Notes under the pieces: generated by a model
Told to the model about the DNA's origin: nothing
Seen by the model: only the letters and a program-made list of their open reading frames with translations
The model's database searches: none
NCBI GenBank assembly: GCA_002257025.1
Contig: NCHA01000008.1
Location: 62,001-126,000 of the forward strand
Source: Sphingobacteriales bacterium 16-39-50
GTDB lineage: Bacteria; Bacteroidota; Bacteroidia; Sphingobacteriales; Sphingobacteriaceae
Direction: 5' to 3'
DNA: 64,000 nucleotides
Shown here: in pieces, positions 8,681 through 18,240 of the stretch
Layout: every line of letters begins with the position of its first letter
Numbering within the stretch: position 1 is the first letter of the stretch
Translations under genes and position numbers: made by a program

Positions 8681-10207
8681 TCAGCGTTTTTTCACTGCTT
8701 CAATTTCCTGATTGATAAGCTTATTGATATCAACCTTAGCTCCGGTAAAAACATAAATCCTGGTTCTGTATTCCCTTGCATATTGGTTTGTGATTGAATC
8801 TGCTAAAATTGAAGAATTGAAATAAGGGCTGGTTTCTTCAATTTCATTTTCAATCTCCTCGTATTCTTTAATTCTGATGAAATGATTGTGCGGTCTTTTG
8901 AGGTCAAACCAGTTTATATAATCTGCGTTAAATGAAACTGCCCTTATTCCCTGTTTAGAATAATAATTTATTGCGCCGGCCTGCCCATAATTATCGCATA
9001 AAACCAGGGTATGATCAGGGAGTTTTGAGAATAAACTATCTGTTTTGCGCGCCAATTCCTTCCATCCCAGCATATCAGCATAATCTTGTGGTAAAGCATG
9101 GTTTTTACCATCTTCCCAGCGCAGTTGCCCTGTTTCCTGATAGCGCTTTGGATTTTGAACAATGTATTCCGGACTTTTATTGGGGAATGCGAGTTTATAA
9201 AGCGGGATAAAGAATAATATTGGAAGCGCCAGTGCAATTGCCTGAATGAATTTTAGGCGATTTGTACTGAGTATATGGCTAAGATATACAGCCCCTAATG
9301 CAATATAAATTGGATATAGCCCGATAGCATAATAGGCTTTAGCCTTCAGCACTATAAAAATTGATAGTGTAAAAATCATAGACCAGAACATGAATCTGAA
9401 TTTCCGATAGGGCTTAAAAATGAGCAAAGCGATCAGACCCGCAGTAATTGTAAAAATCGACCCCGTGAAGAATAGCATTTGATCCTTTAAGAAATCCAAT
9501 CTGTTTACATTAACCAATTGGGTTTCGGCTAATTCTTTCATGTGGGCAAAAACCGGGAAATCATTTTCATATTGCCATAAAAGGTTTGGAAAGATCAGTA
9601 ATAAGCCCAGAAAAATTGAGAGGTAAAAATCCTTTTTTAAAAACAGTTTTCGCTCCTTACTAAGTAAGATTGCCGGAAATATGCCTGCCAGTAGGAAGAT
9701 AATATTGTATTTGTTTAAAAAGCCAAGTGCAAAGATTATTGATGCATAGTATAGCCATTTTCGGTTTTCAGTATTGACATAGCTGATGATCATGAAATAC
9801 AAACTAGTCCAGCATAAAACATCAAATGAATTGGGCTGGTACAGCATATTCAACCTTAATAAGGCCGATATTAATACTCCCGTTGCTCCCAGGCATAATG
9901 CAAATATATTACCCTTGAGTTGTTCAATACATTTCCAAACGATGAAGAGCGTTAAAGCACCGAAAAGTGCCGGAAAGAATTTTACCCAGAATACACCGCC
10001 TCCTAACAGAAAAACAAGAGATGAAATTAGCGAAGTAAATGGGGGGACAGATTGATAACCCCAGGCTGGGTGATGAGCCTGATCGAGATGCAGAAATTCA
10101 TCTCTATGCAATTCATATTCAGGGCTGATCAGGGAATATTGCAGGAAAAATTTAAGTGCAATAAATCCTATTAAAAGTAAATTCCTTTGCTGAAAGAGAT
10201 GTTTCAT
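8681..10207 (-). CDS. Glycosyltransferase family 39 (ArnT/PMT-like) membrane protein
   Basis: 508 aa with about ten hydrophobic segments in the first 340 residues and a soluble C-terminal domain. The first periplasmic loop has ELHRDEFLHL, the acidic D-E pair that GT39/ArnT-like enzymes use after the first helix. Such enzymes take a lipid-phosphate-linked sugar and transfer it to lipid A, a protein or another envelope acceptor on the periplasmic face. The donor and acceptor cannot be inferred. It is followed 15 nt upstream on the minus strand by the phnA gene, so the two may share a transcript. Confidence 0.82.
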   Translation of the reverse strand: MKHLFQQRNLLLIGFIALKFFLQYSLISPEYELHRDEFLHLDQAHHPAWGYQSVPPFTSLISSLVFLLGGGVFWVKFFPALFGALTLFIVWKCIEQLKGNIFALCLGATGVLISALLRLNMLYQPNSFDVLCWTSLYFMIISYVNTENRKWLYYASIIFALGFLNKYNIIFLLAGIFPAILLSKERKLFLKKDFYLSIFLGLLLIFPNLLWQYENDFPVFAHMKELAETQLVNVNRLDFLKDQMLFFTGSIFTITAGLIALLIFKPYRKFRFMFWSMIFTLSIFIVLKAKAYYAIGLYPIYIALGAVYLSHILSTNRLKFIQAIALALPILFFIPLYKLAFPNKSPEYIVQNPKRYQETGQLRWEDGKNHALPQDYADMLGWKELARKTDSLFSKLPDHTLVLCDNYGQAGAINYYSKQGIRAVSFNADYINWFDLKRPHNHFIRIKEYEEIENEIEETSPYFNSSILADSITNQYAREYRTRIYVFTGAKVDINKLINQEIEAVKKR

Positions 10208-10222
10208 GCAGGAATTAATTTC

Positions 10223-10567
10223 TTATGCCTTCTTCACAAATTCAGATTTTAAAGCCATAGAGCCAAATCCATCAATTTTACAGGATATATTATGATCACC
10301 ATCGCTGAGGTGAATATTTTTCACTTTTGTGCCGGCTTTTATCGGTTTTGGGGCTCCTTTTACAGGAAGATCTTTAATGACGATAACTGAATCACCATCC
10401 TTTAACTCATTTCCATTAGAATCGAGTACTTTAATTGTGCTTTCTGATTCAAGGTTCTCCTCAGCCGGATCCCATTCATGGAAACATTGGGAGCAAATCA
10501 TCAGGTCTTGATCCTGATAGGTAAATTCAGATTTACATTTTGGGCAGGGACTGATGGTATCGCTCAT
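10223..10567 (-). CDS. phnA: PhnA/YjdM family zinc-ribbon protein
   Basis: 114 aa. The N-terminal zinc ribbon has C8-x2-C11 and C25-x2-C28 (CPKC and CSQC), followed by a KOW/SH3-like beta domain with [15 protein letters not shown] and [14 protein letters not shown]. This matches PhnA (YjdM), formerly linked to alkylphosphonate use though not required for it in E. coli. Its real function is unclear. Length and domain order are normal for the family. Confidence 0.88.
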   Translation of the reverse strand: MSDTISPCPKCKSEFTYQDQDLMICSQCFHEWDPAEENLESESTIKVLDSNGNELKDGDSVIVIKDLPVKGAPKPIKAGTKVKNIHLSDGDHNISCKIDGFGSMALKSEFVKKA

Positions 10568-10688
10568 GTTTTTTTAATTATTCGGCAAAGTTAAAAAAAC
10601 AGCTAAGATTCCATCTTTTTTAAAGTTTAAAAGCATTAGCTGGATTCTAAGATATTTTATGATGAAATATTTTAAACAAAAAACCTGC

Positions 10689-11609
10689 TTATGAATTTAC
10701 AATTTGTTTTACTCCCATTTGATAGGAGGTAGGGGTAAAATTAAATCGTTTTTTAAATTTAGTACTATCAAAGAAATAATCCTGATAATACTGATACATC
10801 ATTTCGGGCATTTCCCTCATGAATGGCATAAAAATACCCAGAATCCTGATTAAGAACATGGGCAAAATACTGAGCTTTTTATCAGTCTTCATTTCTTTAT
10901 TGAAAAGATCAAGCCATTCCTGACCGCTGAGTGTGTGATCATCTGTTGGTAAATGCCAAACCTGATTATATGCATCGTTAGTATTTCCTAAAAGCGCGCA
11001 TGCTTTGGCAGCATCGGGAGTGTAGATGAAGGAATGTTTTTTATTTGCATTAATAAACCAATTGGCATTCTTTCCTTTAATCAGGTTATTGTAAACCACC
11101 TGGATCAGATAACTATTTTGATTGCCGGGTCCATAAAAATCGGGGGCTCTCGCAATCAAGGCGTTTATCTTTTTTTCTGCCACAGCTTTCAAAAGCATTT
11201 CTGCAATCTCTTTTCTGACCAGGCCTTTTTTGCTCGATGGATTTATCGGAGAATCTTCTGTCATATTGGGTATAGCAGATTTATCATACATATACACATT
11301 ATCAAAGAAAACCAGCTTAGCCTTATGTTTGATACAGGATTCAATAGTTGCTTTCATCAGCCTGGGCCAATTGTTCTGCCATGCCTTTAAATTATAATCG
11401 AATCCCACAACAAGATAGACGATATCAGATCCTTCAATTGCCTTATCAACCATTTTGGCATCGGTCAGGTCAGCCGGAAATAGTTCATCAGAGTCATTAA
11501 TCTTTTCAGGATTCCTACTTACCAAGCGGATATTTTGAGTGTAATTCAGTAGTTCTTTAGCGAGTAATTTCCCTATTGTGCCGTTTGCTCCGAGTATGGT
11601 TTGTTTCAT
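10689..11609 (-). CDS. NAD(P)-dependent epimerase/dehydratase-like (extended SDR)
   Basis: 306 aa. The N-terminal Rossmann signature is ILGANGTIGKLLAKEL (G-x-x-G-x-x-G), and the conserved strand-loop segment VYLVVGFDYN follows. FFDNVYMYDKS occupies the region where extended SDR enzymes have the catalytic tyrosine, but the canonical Y-x-x-x-K spacing is not clear, so this may be an atypical SDR acting as a binding or regulatory protein. The substrate is unknown. No operon partner is evident. Confidence 0.78.
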   Translation of the reverse strand: MKQTILGANGTIGKLLAKELLNYTQNIRLVSRNPEKINDSDELFPADLTDAKMVDKAIEGSDIVYLVVGFDYNLKAWQNNWPRLMKATIESCIKHKAKLVFFDNVYMYDKSAIPNMTEDSPINPSSKKGLVRKEIAEMLLKAVAEKKINALIARAPDFYGPGNQNSYLIQVVYNNLIKGKNANWFINANKKHSFIYTPDAAKACALLGNTNDAYNQVWHLPTDDHTLSGQEWLDLFNKEMKTDKKLSILPMFLIRILGIFMPFMREMPEMMYQYYQDYFFDSTKFKKRFNFTPTSYQMGVKQIVNS

Positions 11610-11722
11610 TGTTAATCGGTTAAGAAATTTTAAGCAGCTATTCAGGTAAAGACCAGTTCAGAATTTAGATGAATTGATGTCTGTTTTATTACAATATCAA
11701 CAGGAAAAAATCCGATAGCTTT

Positions 11723-12595
11723 TTATCGATTCTTTGTATGCTTTAAAATGAAATCAACAATGGGTTTTGGGTCTTGCAGACTGTGCGGATGGTGCCCAAC
11801 ACCTTTCTTAACAATCAGTTCTATTTTTCCACCTGCAGCGCAATAAATTTCGGCTAGTTTGAGACTGTTTTCTTCAAAAGGTACAACTATATCTGCATCC
11901 CCGCAAACACTTATGATGGGGATTTTAGCCTTTGCAAGTTTAATGCAATTATTCAGGGGAATTCCTTTAAATTCCTTTACAGACAATTCAGTCAGGCCAT
12001 AAGCTTTCAGGCATTTCTCCCAGTCGTTTTTTGATCCCTGGCCTTTTCCCAATCCGCCGGGCCAGCTTTTAATATCACAAACCGGTGCATCAACATAAAT
12101 ACAAAATACCTTATCTGTATTTTCTGAAGCCCAGTTAAAGGCATCCAATCCACCTCTGCTCATGCCTTCGAGTACAGTCTTTTTATTCAAACCGAAGTTT
12201 TTGATCAGGAAAGTATAAAAATCACTGAGTCTGTTGACCGCTACTTTATTGCCGTAAAGATCTACCACATCCACATATACTACATGAAAGCCCTGATTTA
12301 GTAAGGCGATATCAGTTTGAGGTTCATGAGCCCAAAACTGGGTGCGCCAGATCCAGTTCTTTGAGAGGTTAGGCTTTTTCGGAAAAACAATTTTGGCATC
12401 AACTCCATTAAATTTAAACTCTATGATTTCAAAGCCGTTCCATTTGTTTTGGACGGGGCTAATTGCAGTTAAAGAAGAAGAATTATAAATCTGTTTAATT
12501 ACAGGCTTTAGAGCAGATAATGCAGGAAATACAATGGCCAAAATAATTGTAAAAAACAAAATTGGCACGAATGTTTTCGGGATTAAATTTCTCAT
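11723..12595 (-). CDS. Exported alpha/beta hydrolase
   Basis: 290 aa with an N-terminal hydrophobic signal or anchor (FVPILFFTIILAIVFPALSAL). The nucleophile elbow is EGMSRGGLDAF (G-x-S-x-G). The acid is probably in CGDADIVVPFEEN and the histidine in GVGHHPHSLQDP, so the triad is complete. It resembles prolyl-oligopeptidase or esterase-type hydrolases of Bacteroidota glycan clusters. Its substrate is unknown. It is separated from mepB by a repeat element. Confidence 0.82.
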   Translation of the reverse strand: MRNLIPKTFVPILFFTIILAIVFPALSALKPVIKQIYNSSSLTAISPVQNKWNGFEIIEFKFNGVDAKIVFPKKPNLSKNWIWRTQFWAHEPQTDIALLNQGFHVVYVDVVDLYGNKVAVNRLSDFYTFLIKNFGLNKKTVLEGMSRGGLDAFNWASENTDKVFCIYVDAPVCDIKSWPGGLGKGQGSKNDWEKCLKAYGLTELSVKEFKGIPLNNCIKLAKAKIPIISVCGDADIVVPFEENSLKLAEIYCAAGGKIELIVKKGVGHHPHSLQDPKPIVDFILKHTKNR

Positions 12596-12661
12596 TTCTG
12601 CTTTTTAATTTCGGTCGTTTTCCAGGAGTCAATTTAGGAATTTAATGTCATAATAAACAGG

Positions 12662-12860
12662 TCCGGACACTCTGGTCCGATGAAAAACAGCCCCGGGTAA
12701 AATAAACCTTGCCGGAGGAGGTATCTTCCGGCTATCCATAATTTGAACCAGAACGCAATTTCTTGCCGGAAATACTCCAAAGGAAAGGGCTGAACCAGCC
12801 TATAACTCACAGCTATTGATTTCCAAAATCAAAGCATTTTAACTCCAGAGCCTTGTCTGA
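12662..12860. repeat. Structured intergenic repeat, copy 1 (second copy at 19548-19750)
   Basis: This stretch aligns over about 200 nt with 19548-19750 in the same orientation, roughly three quarters identical by eye. Shared blocks include ATAAACCTTGCCG, GGAGGTA-CTTCCGGCT, TTCTTGCCGGAA, GGAAAGGGCTGAAC and CAAAATCAAA. Copy 1 has a perfect hairpin GCCGGA/TCCGGC whose loop contains GGAGGTA. No reading frame is shared, so it is a non-coding repeat or RNA element of unknown role. Confidence 0.7.
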
Positions 12861-12904
12861 CTAATTTTACCTGTATTTTTTACCTTCCTTACACCAAACT
12901 CAGG

Positions 12905-13440
12905 TTATTTTAATAAGGTCTTTGTCAGTTCAAGATAGCTTTGCTTATTGTCTTTAACCCAGACGAAATATTTTTTCTGCCAGCTTTGAGTTTTTTCTGC
13001 CTGTTTATTTGATACATGTCCCAGGGGGGATAAACCCTGATTCCTCGTTTTCCTCCTTCGCCCTTTTGTGAGATAATTCCCTTACTCAGCAGAACTGATT
13101 TTGGAAAAATGAACAGACCGAAATTATCATCTTTTCCAGATGAAATAATGATGAAATCCAGCTTGTCAGAACTATCGAATGGCTGGGTTATCCTTTGTTT
13201 ATTTCTTGTCCAGATTGTCACAAATTGCCCTGTTTTTAAAGGTGTGATTTTGGATGTGCGATATTCGATTGCTTTTCCTTCCAGTTCATAGGAACATGCA
13301 CTGTAAGCATTTCCTTCAGTATGAATTGTAAGGTTCTTCAGGACATACCCACACGGATCAAAGACCAATTCTTTAACAGTTTTTAAATCGCTATATAAAA
13401 TATTAGTTTGCTTAAAGACTTTTTCTACTTCATGTTTCAC
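12905..13440 (-). pseudogene. mepB: MepB family protein with a -1 frameshift near codon 143
   Basis: Residues 1-142 match the MepB family: EYRTSKITPLKTGQFVTIW, LDFIIISSGKDDNFGLFIFP and RVYPPWD. After PPWDM (near 13013-13016) the open frame runs into an unrelated lysine-rich tail ending at 12925. Adding one base there moves reading into a frame giving VSNKQAEKTQSWQKKYFVW and more, ending with a TAA at 12905-12907; this is the expected MepB C-terminus with its KQA-KTQ-W signature. The gene is therefore either disrupted by a one-base deletion or carries a sequencing error. MepB was named from the S. aureus mepRAB locus; its function is unknown. Confidence 0.8.
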
Positions 13441-13551
13441 TGTCTGCTTTTCGTAATCAGAAATGATTTAGTTAATGGATTGAGAATATATAACCTAAAT
13501 AAAAAATAGATTTTGCCTGGGATCCAATGGATGAAAGGAAGAGTAAGTCTT

Positions 13552-14238
13552 TTACGATTTCTTAATTCCCTGTGGTGTAAGCTTTTTTAATTTTGTAGTC
13601 AAAACCCCAGTTACAGCACCCTCTTTCGCTGGTTTGCTATTCCTGACATTGCTATAAATTTTATACGTTTCTGTTCGTTCGAGATGCTTCTCATCCAAGA
13701 CTTCAAATTCCGGGAAGTATTCCCTAATAAAATTCCAGTTCATGGTTTGGGGCTCTGTTAATGTTGGCATGGTATGAATATCCACGATCAGTAAAAATAA
13801 ACCATCATTTTTTAAGGTTCTCTTAATTTCCTTGCAGGCATGTTCCATGTTCTCAACATGATCCAGAGAATTGAATGAACAAATAACATCGAAATAATTG
13901 TCGGGAAAGGGGATGTTCTCAACATAGGCTTTAACATAGCTCATCTTATGCTCCTTCGCACCCATTTTGAGATATTGATCTGCCAGTGGATCCATGCCTA
14001 TTCTCTCTTTTGCCATATCGGCCCATTCTAAAGAACCTCTGGGACCACAACCGATATCCAGAATAGTTTTGTCTTTATAAAATTCTTCAGGGATAGAAAA
14101 ATTATCGGTATAAAAATATTTGTAGTGAGAATTCTTAGTTAGACTTTTAGAAAACAGCTTAACTGTTTTCCAATAGCATAACTCAAAAAATTCTTTAAAG
14201 GATAATGAGCTTGAACCTGCGGCTGACTTTGAATTCAT
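13552..14238 (-). CDS. Class I SAM-dependent methyltransferase
   Basis: 228 aa. SAM-binding motif I is ILDIGCGPRGSLEWADM, motif II-like acidic strand ERIGMDPLAD, and motif IV-like FDVICSFNSLDHVENMEHAC, all in the order of Methyltransf_11 proteins. The C-terminal ~50 residues are basic and may bind the substrate. The acceptor is not predictable. It is co-directional with mepB but separated by 111 nt. Confidence 0.85.
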   Translation of the reverse strand: MNSKSAAGSSSLSFKEFFELCYWKTVKLFSKSLTKNSHYKYFYTDNFSIPEEFYKDKTILDIGCGPRGSLEWADMAKERIGMDPLADQYLKMGAKEHKMSYVKAYVENIPFPDNYFDVICSFNSLDHVENMEHACKEIKRTLKNDGLFLLIVDIHTMPTLTEPQTMNWNFIREYFPEFEVLDEKHLERTETYKIYSNVRNSKPAKEGAVTGVLTTKLKKLTPQGIKKS

Positions 14239-14335
14239 ATTTTTTACTGATGAAAGATAGAGACGAAGGTATTAAAAGGATTTGTTTAAGTCAGGCATTA
14301 CAGTAATTCAACTGCAGGCATACAGCCCCAATCCC

Positions 14336-14363
14336 AAAAAGGCCCCATTCCCGGAGGCTTTTA
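14336..14363 (-). terminator. Intrinsic terminator after the amidohydrolase operon
   Basis: Read on the minus strand, a short GC stem (GCCTC paired with GGGGC, allowing one G-U) with a purine-rich loop is followed by a run of five T. It lies about 20 nt past the stop of the last of three tandem amidohydrolase genes. Confidence 0.5.
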
Positions 14364-14382
14364 CATATTTTAGATATAAATC

Positions 14383-15642
14383 TTACTTCAAATCCTTACT
14401 CCATGGCACTCCAGCCATCCCATTCAAATCCCAAACAATCCTTCCTGCCCGGATGGTCATTTCAGCCTGGAATTTTTTAGTTCCTTCCAATTTAAAGCCT
14501 GCTGCATCCAGGAATCCAAATTTGCCGTCCAGCACTTTTATCACTGCAATATCTGCAACAGCACCCTCACTCAGGTTACCCAAATCAGGGCGTTTAATAG
14601 CAGTAGCTGCACCCCAGCTTGCACGCTGAATAATATCCTCAGTCTGCATGCCCATATTCAGGTATTTCGACATCAGGTTCAGCATGTCCTTCATTCCCGA
14701 ATTGACACTGTTATGGTGCATATCGGTTCCGAAAGTATCTGGTGCAAGGCCCTGCTTTACAGAAGGCACAGCCTGGTTAAACCAGAAACCTACACCACCA
14801 TGACCCACATCAAATAGAATTCCTTTTTTACGGGCATCCAGCACAAAGGGGCGGACTTTCCCATTCTCATCTACCACCGGCATACGTTCAGAAACGTTTT
14901 CATAGGCGTGGGTAATGATATCACCGGCCTTCATATGGTTCAGCTGATCTTCGAGGGAAAACTCGGTGATATGGCATTCCACAAAAAGGGGACGATTATT
15001 GGCATGCGCCAGTGAAGCGGCAGCATCAAATGGCTTCCAGTCCTTACCCGAATAATGACCAATCTTTACACCGACAATATTATCAGAATACTTTTTTATG
15101 GTCTCATCTGCTTTTTCAATTTCCAGAGCCTTCATGTCTTCCTGTTCAGCGGCAGTACCCACCATGCCTGGTGCGAATGCATTCAGATAGGCAAGCACAC
15201 GCGTTCGGGAACGGTCGATGATTTGTTCCTTAAACAGAGGAAAGGTCTTATAACCCGATGTTCCTGCGTCTACCACCGTAGTTATACCGGCGCGAAAGGT
15301 AAAATCATCCGGTTTTACACTGGATGAACCATGTCCGAACCCGGGATTCGGCCCGGTGAACACATGGGTATGGATATCGATTAATCCCGGACTCACGTAC
15401 ATCCCGCTTACATCGACCACTTTTTTAGCACCGGCTGCCGGAATATTTGGTGCAACTTTCAGGATTTTGCCATTACTAACAGCAACATCCATTTTTGCAC
15501 TGATCTTATTTTTAGCGTCAATTACATGCCCGCCTTTCAGCAAAATGTCGATTTCCTGCGCAATTGCAAATTGTGCGGAAACAGACAGGCAGATCGCGAA
15601 TAATACGGATCTGCCTGTTTGTATGAAATAATTCATGTTCAT
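14383..15642 (-). CDS. Exported amidohydrolase/deacetylase, COG3964 (EF_0837-type) family, copy 3 of a tandem triplet
   Basis: 419 aa. A Sec signal (SVLFAICLSVSAQFAIAQ) precedes the composite beta domain EIDILLKGGHVIDAKNKI. The TIM-barrel metal site shows DIHTHVF (H-x-H), the carboxylated-lysine candidate in VGVKIGHYSG, ITHAYE and GTDMHHNS. At the strand where known COG3964 enzymes have the ligand V-H-x-G, this protein reads FVECHITEFS. Characterised COG3964 members hydrolyse acetylated hydroxy or amino acids, so an N- or O-deacetylase role is plausible. It starts 2 nt after the stop of the preceding amidohydrolase, so the three are surely co-transcribed. Confidence 0.85.
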   Translation of the reverse strand: MNMNYFIQTGRSVLFAICLSVSAQFAIAQEIDILLKGGHVIDAKNKISAKMDVAVSNGKILKVAPNIPAAGAKKVVDVSGMYVSPGLIDIHTHVFTGPNPGFGHGSSSVKPDDFTFRAGITTVVDAGTSGYKTFPLFKEQIIDRSRTRVLAYLNAFAPGMVGTAAEQEDMKALEIEKADETIKKYSDNIVGVKIGHYSGKDWKPFDAAASLAHANNRPLFVECHITEFSLEDQLNHMKAGDIITHAYENVSERMPVVDENGKVRPFVLDARKKGILFDVGHGGVGFWFNQAVPSVKQGLAPDTFGTDMHHNSVNSGMKDMLNLMSKYLNMGMQTEDIIQRASWGAATAIKRPDLGNLSEGAVADIAVIKVLDGKFGFLDAAGFKLEGTKKFQAEMTIRAGRIVWDLNGMAGVPWSKDLK

Positions 15643-15644
15643 AA

Positions 15645-16931
15645 TTATTTAGCTAATGGAGCACTCAGGGCATTCAGATCCCAAACTACACGCCCTTTGC
15701 GAAGGGTTAGTTCTGCTTCCAGTTTTTGTTTTCCTCTCAATGCCATTCCGCTTGCATCGATGTATCCGAAATCGCCTTCACGGAGTCTGAATACTGCAAT
15801 ATCAGCTTCGCTGCCAACACTCAGGTTACCCAATTCGGTACGTTGAATTACTTTGGCAGGATTCCAGGTTGATGCTGCAATTACATCTGCCAGCGGCATA
15901 CCTAGGACAAGGAATTTGGAGGCAAGGTTAGCCATATCTTTGAAACCGGCATTCATACTTCCGGTGTGAAGGTCAGAACTTAAAACATCCGGATGGAAAC
16001 CCTGCTCCATAGCAGGAACCGCCTGGCTCCAGTTGAAACTTCCACCACCATGACCAACGTCGAAAATCAGACCTTTTTTGCGGGCCTCCCATACAAAGGG
16101 CTTCACTTTTTTGGTTTTTACATCAACAATCGCCTGTTTATGCTCAATCATTTTTCCATTTTTGTCATATTCCTGATCATAACGATAGGCATGGGTTAAA
16201 ATATCACCCGGGCGTAAATGCTTTAATAATAAATCTTCAAGAGGTAGGGGAGGAAGTGATTTTCCAAAATCCACCATCACCGGAATGCTGGCGATTCTGC
16301 CTGCTTCTACTGCTTTGTCTGTGGGTTCCCAGTCGTGACCGATATAATGTGCAAGTTTAATTCCAACAACAATATCCTTATTCTTTAATGCGATGGCACC
16401 AGTTAGCTTGGCATCCATGTCGGTTTCATCCTGCTCATAGGCCTCCGTACCGCGCATTCCCCCTCCAACAATGTTCATGAATGCAAGTACTCGGGTTTTA
16501 GAATGCTCAACAATGTTCTTTCTAAACAAATCAATGTTTTTCCATCCCGCACCACCGGCATCTACAACAGTAGTTACTCCCGCACGGAAAGTGAATCCAT
16601 CTGGTGGAAGGGCATCCAGACTATTGCTTAAGTAATTAGTCTCAGTACCGTGAAATACGTGTCCGTGAATATCAAGAAGTCCCGGGGTTACATAAAGTCC
16701 GCTGACATTGACAGTTTTTTTCGCTGAACTTGCAGGAATATCTGCTGCTACGCGAAAAACCTTGCCGTCTTTAACGGCAACATCCATTTTGCTATTGATT
16801 TTGTTTTTGGCGTCAATTACATGTCCGCCCTTGAGAAGTAAATCAATTTCCTGTGCCTTAACAGTTGTCGCAAAAAAGGCGATTAGTAATAAAAGCGACA
16901 GGCTCTTTGTTGTTTTTAATAAGGTTTGCAT
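15645..16931 (-). CDS. Exported amidohydrolase/deacetylase, COG3964 family, copy 2 of a tandem triplet
   Basis: 428 aa with a signal peptide (SLSLLLLIAFFATTVKAQ) and the same start of the mature protein, EIDLLLKGGHVIDAKNKI. Metal-site motifs are LLDIHGHVFHG, VVGIKLAHYIG, ILTHAYR and SSDLHTGSMN. The expected fifth-strand histidine is replaced by aspartate (VMVDFGKSLPP). The region between strands 5 and 6 is longer than in copy 3 and includes a charged insert (QEYDKNGKMIEHKQAIVD). The divergence among copies suggests different substrates rather than recent duplication. It is transcribed between the other two with gaps of 28 and 2 nt. Confidence 0.85.
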   Translation of the reverse strand: MQTLLKTTKSLSLLLLIAFFATTVKAQEIDLLLKGGHVIDAKNKINSKMDVAVKDGKVFRVAADIPASSAKKTVNVSGLYVTPGLLDIHGHVFHGTETNYLSNSLDALPPDGFTFRAGVTTVVDAGGAGWKNIDLFRKNIVEHSKTRVLAFMNIVGGGMRGTEAYEQDETDMDAKLTGAIALKNKDIVVGIKLAHYIGHDWEPTDKAVEAGRIASIPVMVDFGKSLPPLPLEDLLLKHLRPGDILTHAYRYDQEYDKNGKMIEHKQAIVDVKTKKVKPFVWEARKKGLIFDVGHGGGSFNWSQAVPAMEQGFHPDVLSSDLHTGSMNAGFKDMANLASKFLVLGMPLADVIAASTWNPAKVIQRTELGNLSVGSEADIAVFRLREGDFGYIDASGMALRGKQKLEAELTLRKGRVVWDLNALSAPLAK

Positions 16932-16959
16932 TCGTTTAATATTTGGGTCTTAAAATAAA

Positions 16960-18240
16960 TTATCTTGTAATCGCCTGCGGAGAATCCCAGATTGGTCCGC
17001 TGACACCATTCAGGTCCCAAACGATTTTACCCGCACGGATGGTTAATTCTGCATCCATTTTCTGTGTTCCTTTCAGAACATTTCTTCTAACATCAGTGAA
17101 TCCAAATTCACCTTTCTTCACGCTGAATACCGCAACATCTGCTTCTGAGCCTACGCTTAGATTACCAAGGTCTGGTCTGTTGATTACCCTTGCCGGACTT
17201 GCAGTTGATTTCTCGATTACTTCTTCTAGTGTAAGTCCGATATTCAGAAATTTAGACATCACATTAGCCATATCTTTCATACCACCATTCATACTGTCTG
17301 AGTGAAGGTCGGTACTGATTACATCCGGTTTGAATCCCTGTTTGATTGCAGGAACGGCCTGGCGCCAGAAAAAAGCACCACCACCATGACCAACGTCAAA
17401 CAATATTCCTCTTTTCTGAGCTTCAAAAATAAAAGGTTTTACTATGCCATTATCATCTACCACAGTCTCACGATCTTTTGGTCCGTAAGCAAATGTATGT
17501 GTGAAGATATCACCCGGGCGAAGATGCTCCAGGAATAAAGATTTTATCGAATTGGTAGGCTGATGCTCGCCAAAATCGACCATTACCGGCACTTTAGCTA
17601 GTTTTCCTGCTTCAACAGCGCGGTCAACCTGTGTGAAATCACCCCAGTAATGAGCAGCTTTGATACCAACGATAATCTTTGGAAACAGTTTAGTGATCAT
17701 ATAGGAAGTCATCTCAGGGTTGAAATCTGTTTTATCCTGCTCTTCAAAACGTCCGTACATTCCATTTCCGGTGATATTTAAAAGAGCAAGGATTCGGGTT
17801 TGTGAACGGTCTATGTTTTGCTCTTTAAAGCGGCGGAAGTTTCTCCAGCCTGATGATCCTGCATCTACCACAGTGGTAACACCAGCCCTGAAGGTAAATG
17901 CATCTGCTGGAACAGCGGTTTGTCCGTCGGCAATATATGATCCTAGGTCATTCCCCTGAAATACGTGTGCGTGCATATCTATAATGCCCGGTGTTACATA
18001 TAAACCACTCACATCCACAGTTTTTTTAGCTGAATTAGCTGGAATATTTGCTGCTACTTTGACTATCTTCCCGCCTGCAATAGCCACATCCATTTTGGCA
18101 TTTATTTTGTTTTTTGGGTCAATTACCTGACCTCCTTTCAATAAAAGATCAATTTCCTGAGCACTCAGTGACATGCTGCTGAATACTAATAGAAAACTCA
18201 GAATGCTTAAAAGTGTAAATTTTGTTTTGCTGTTTCTCAT
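16960..18240 (-). CDS. Exported amidohydrolase/deacetylase, COG3964 family, copy 1 (first gene of triplet)
   Basis: 426 aa with a clear signal peptide (LLSILSFLLVFSSMSLSAQ). Motifs: IDMHAHVFQG, VVGIKAAHYWG, FTHTFAYG and STDLHSDSMNGG; the fifth-strand position is VMVDFGEHQP, again Asp for His. It is the first gene of the minus-strand operon and shares a 187-nt divergent intergenic region with a sialidase gene. That arrangement suggests joint control with glycan or amino-sugar release. Closest paralogues in the window are copy 2 and the gene at 49628. Confidence 0.85.
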   Translation of the reverse strand: MRNSKTKFTLLSILSFLLVFSSMSLSAQEIDLLLKGGQVIDPKNKINAKMDVAIAGGKIVKVAANIPANSAKKTVDVSGLYVTPGIIDMHAHVFQGNDLGSYIADGQTAVPADAFTFRAGVTTVVDAGSSGWRNFRRFKEQNIDRSQTRILALLNITGNGMYGRFEEQDKTDFNPEMTSYMITKLFPKIIVGIKAAHYWGDFTQVDRAVEAGKLAKVPVMVDFGEHQPTNSIKSLFLEHLRPGDIFTHTFAYGPKDRETVVDDNGIVKPFIFEAQKRGILFDVGHGGGAFFWRQAVPAIKQGFKPDVISTDLHSDSMNGGMKDMANVMSKFLNIGLTLEEVIEKSTASPARVINRPDLGNLSVGSEADVAVFSVKKGEFGFTDVRRNVLKGTQKMDAELTIRAGKIVWDLNGVSGPIWDSPQAITR

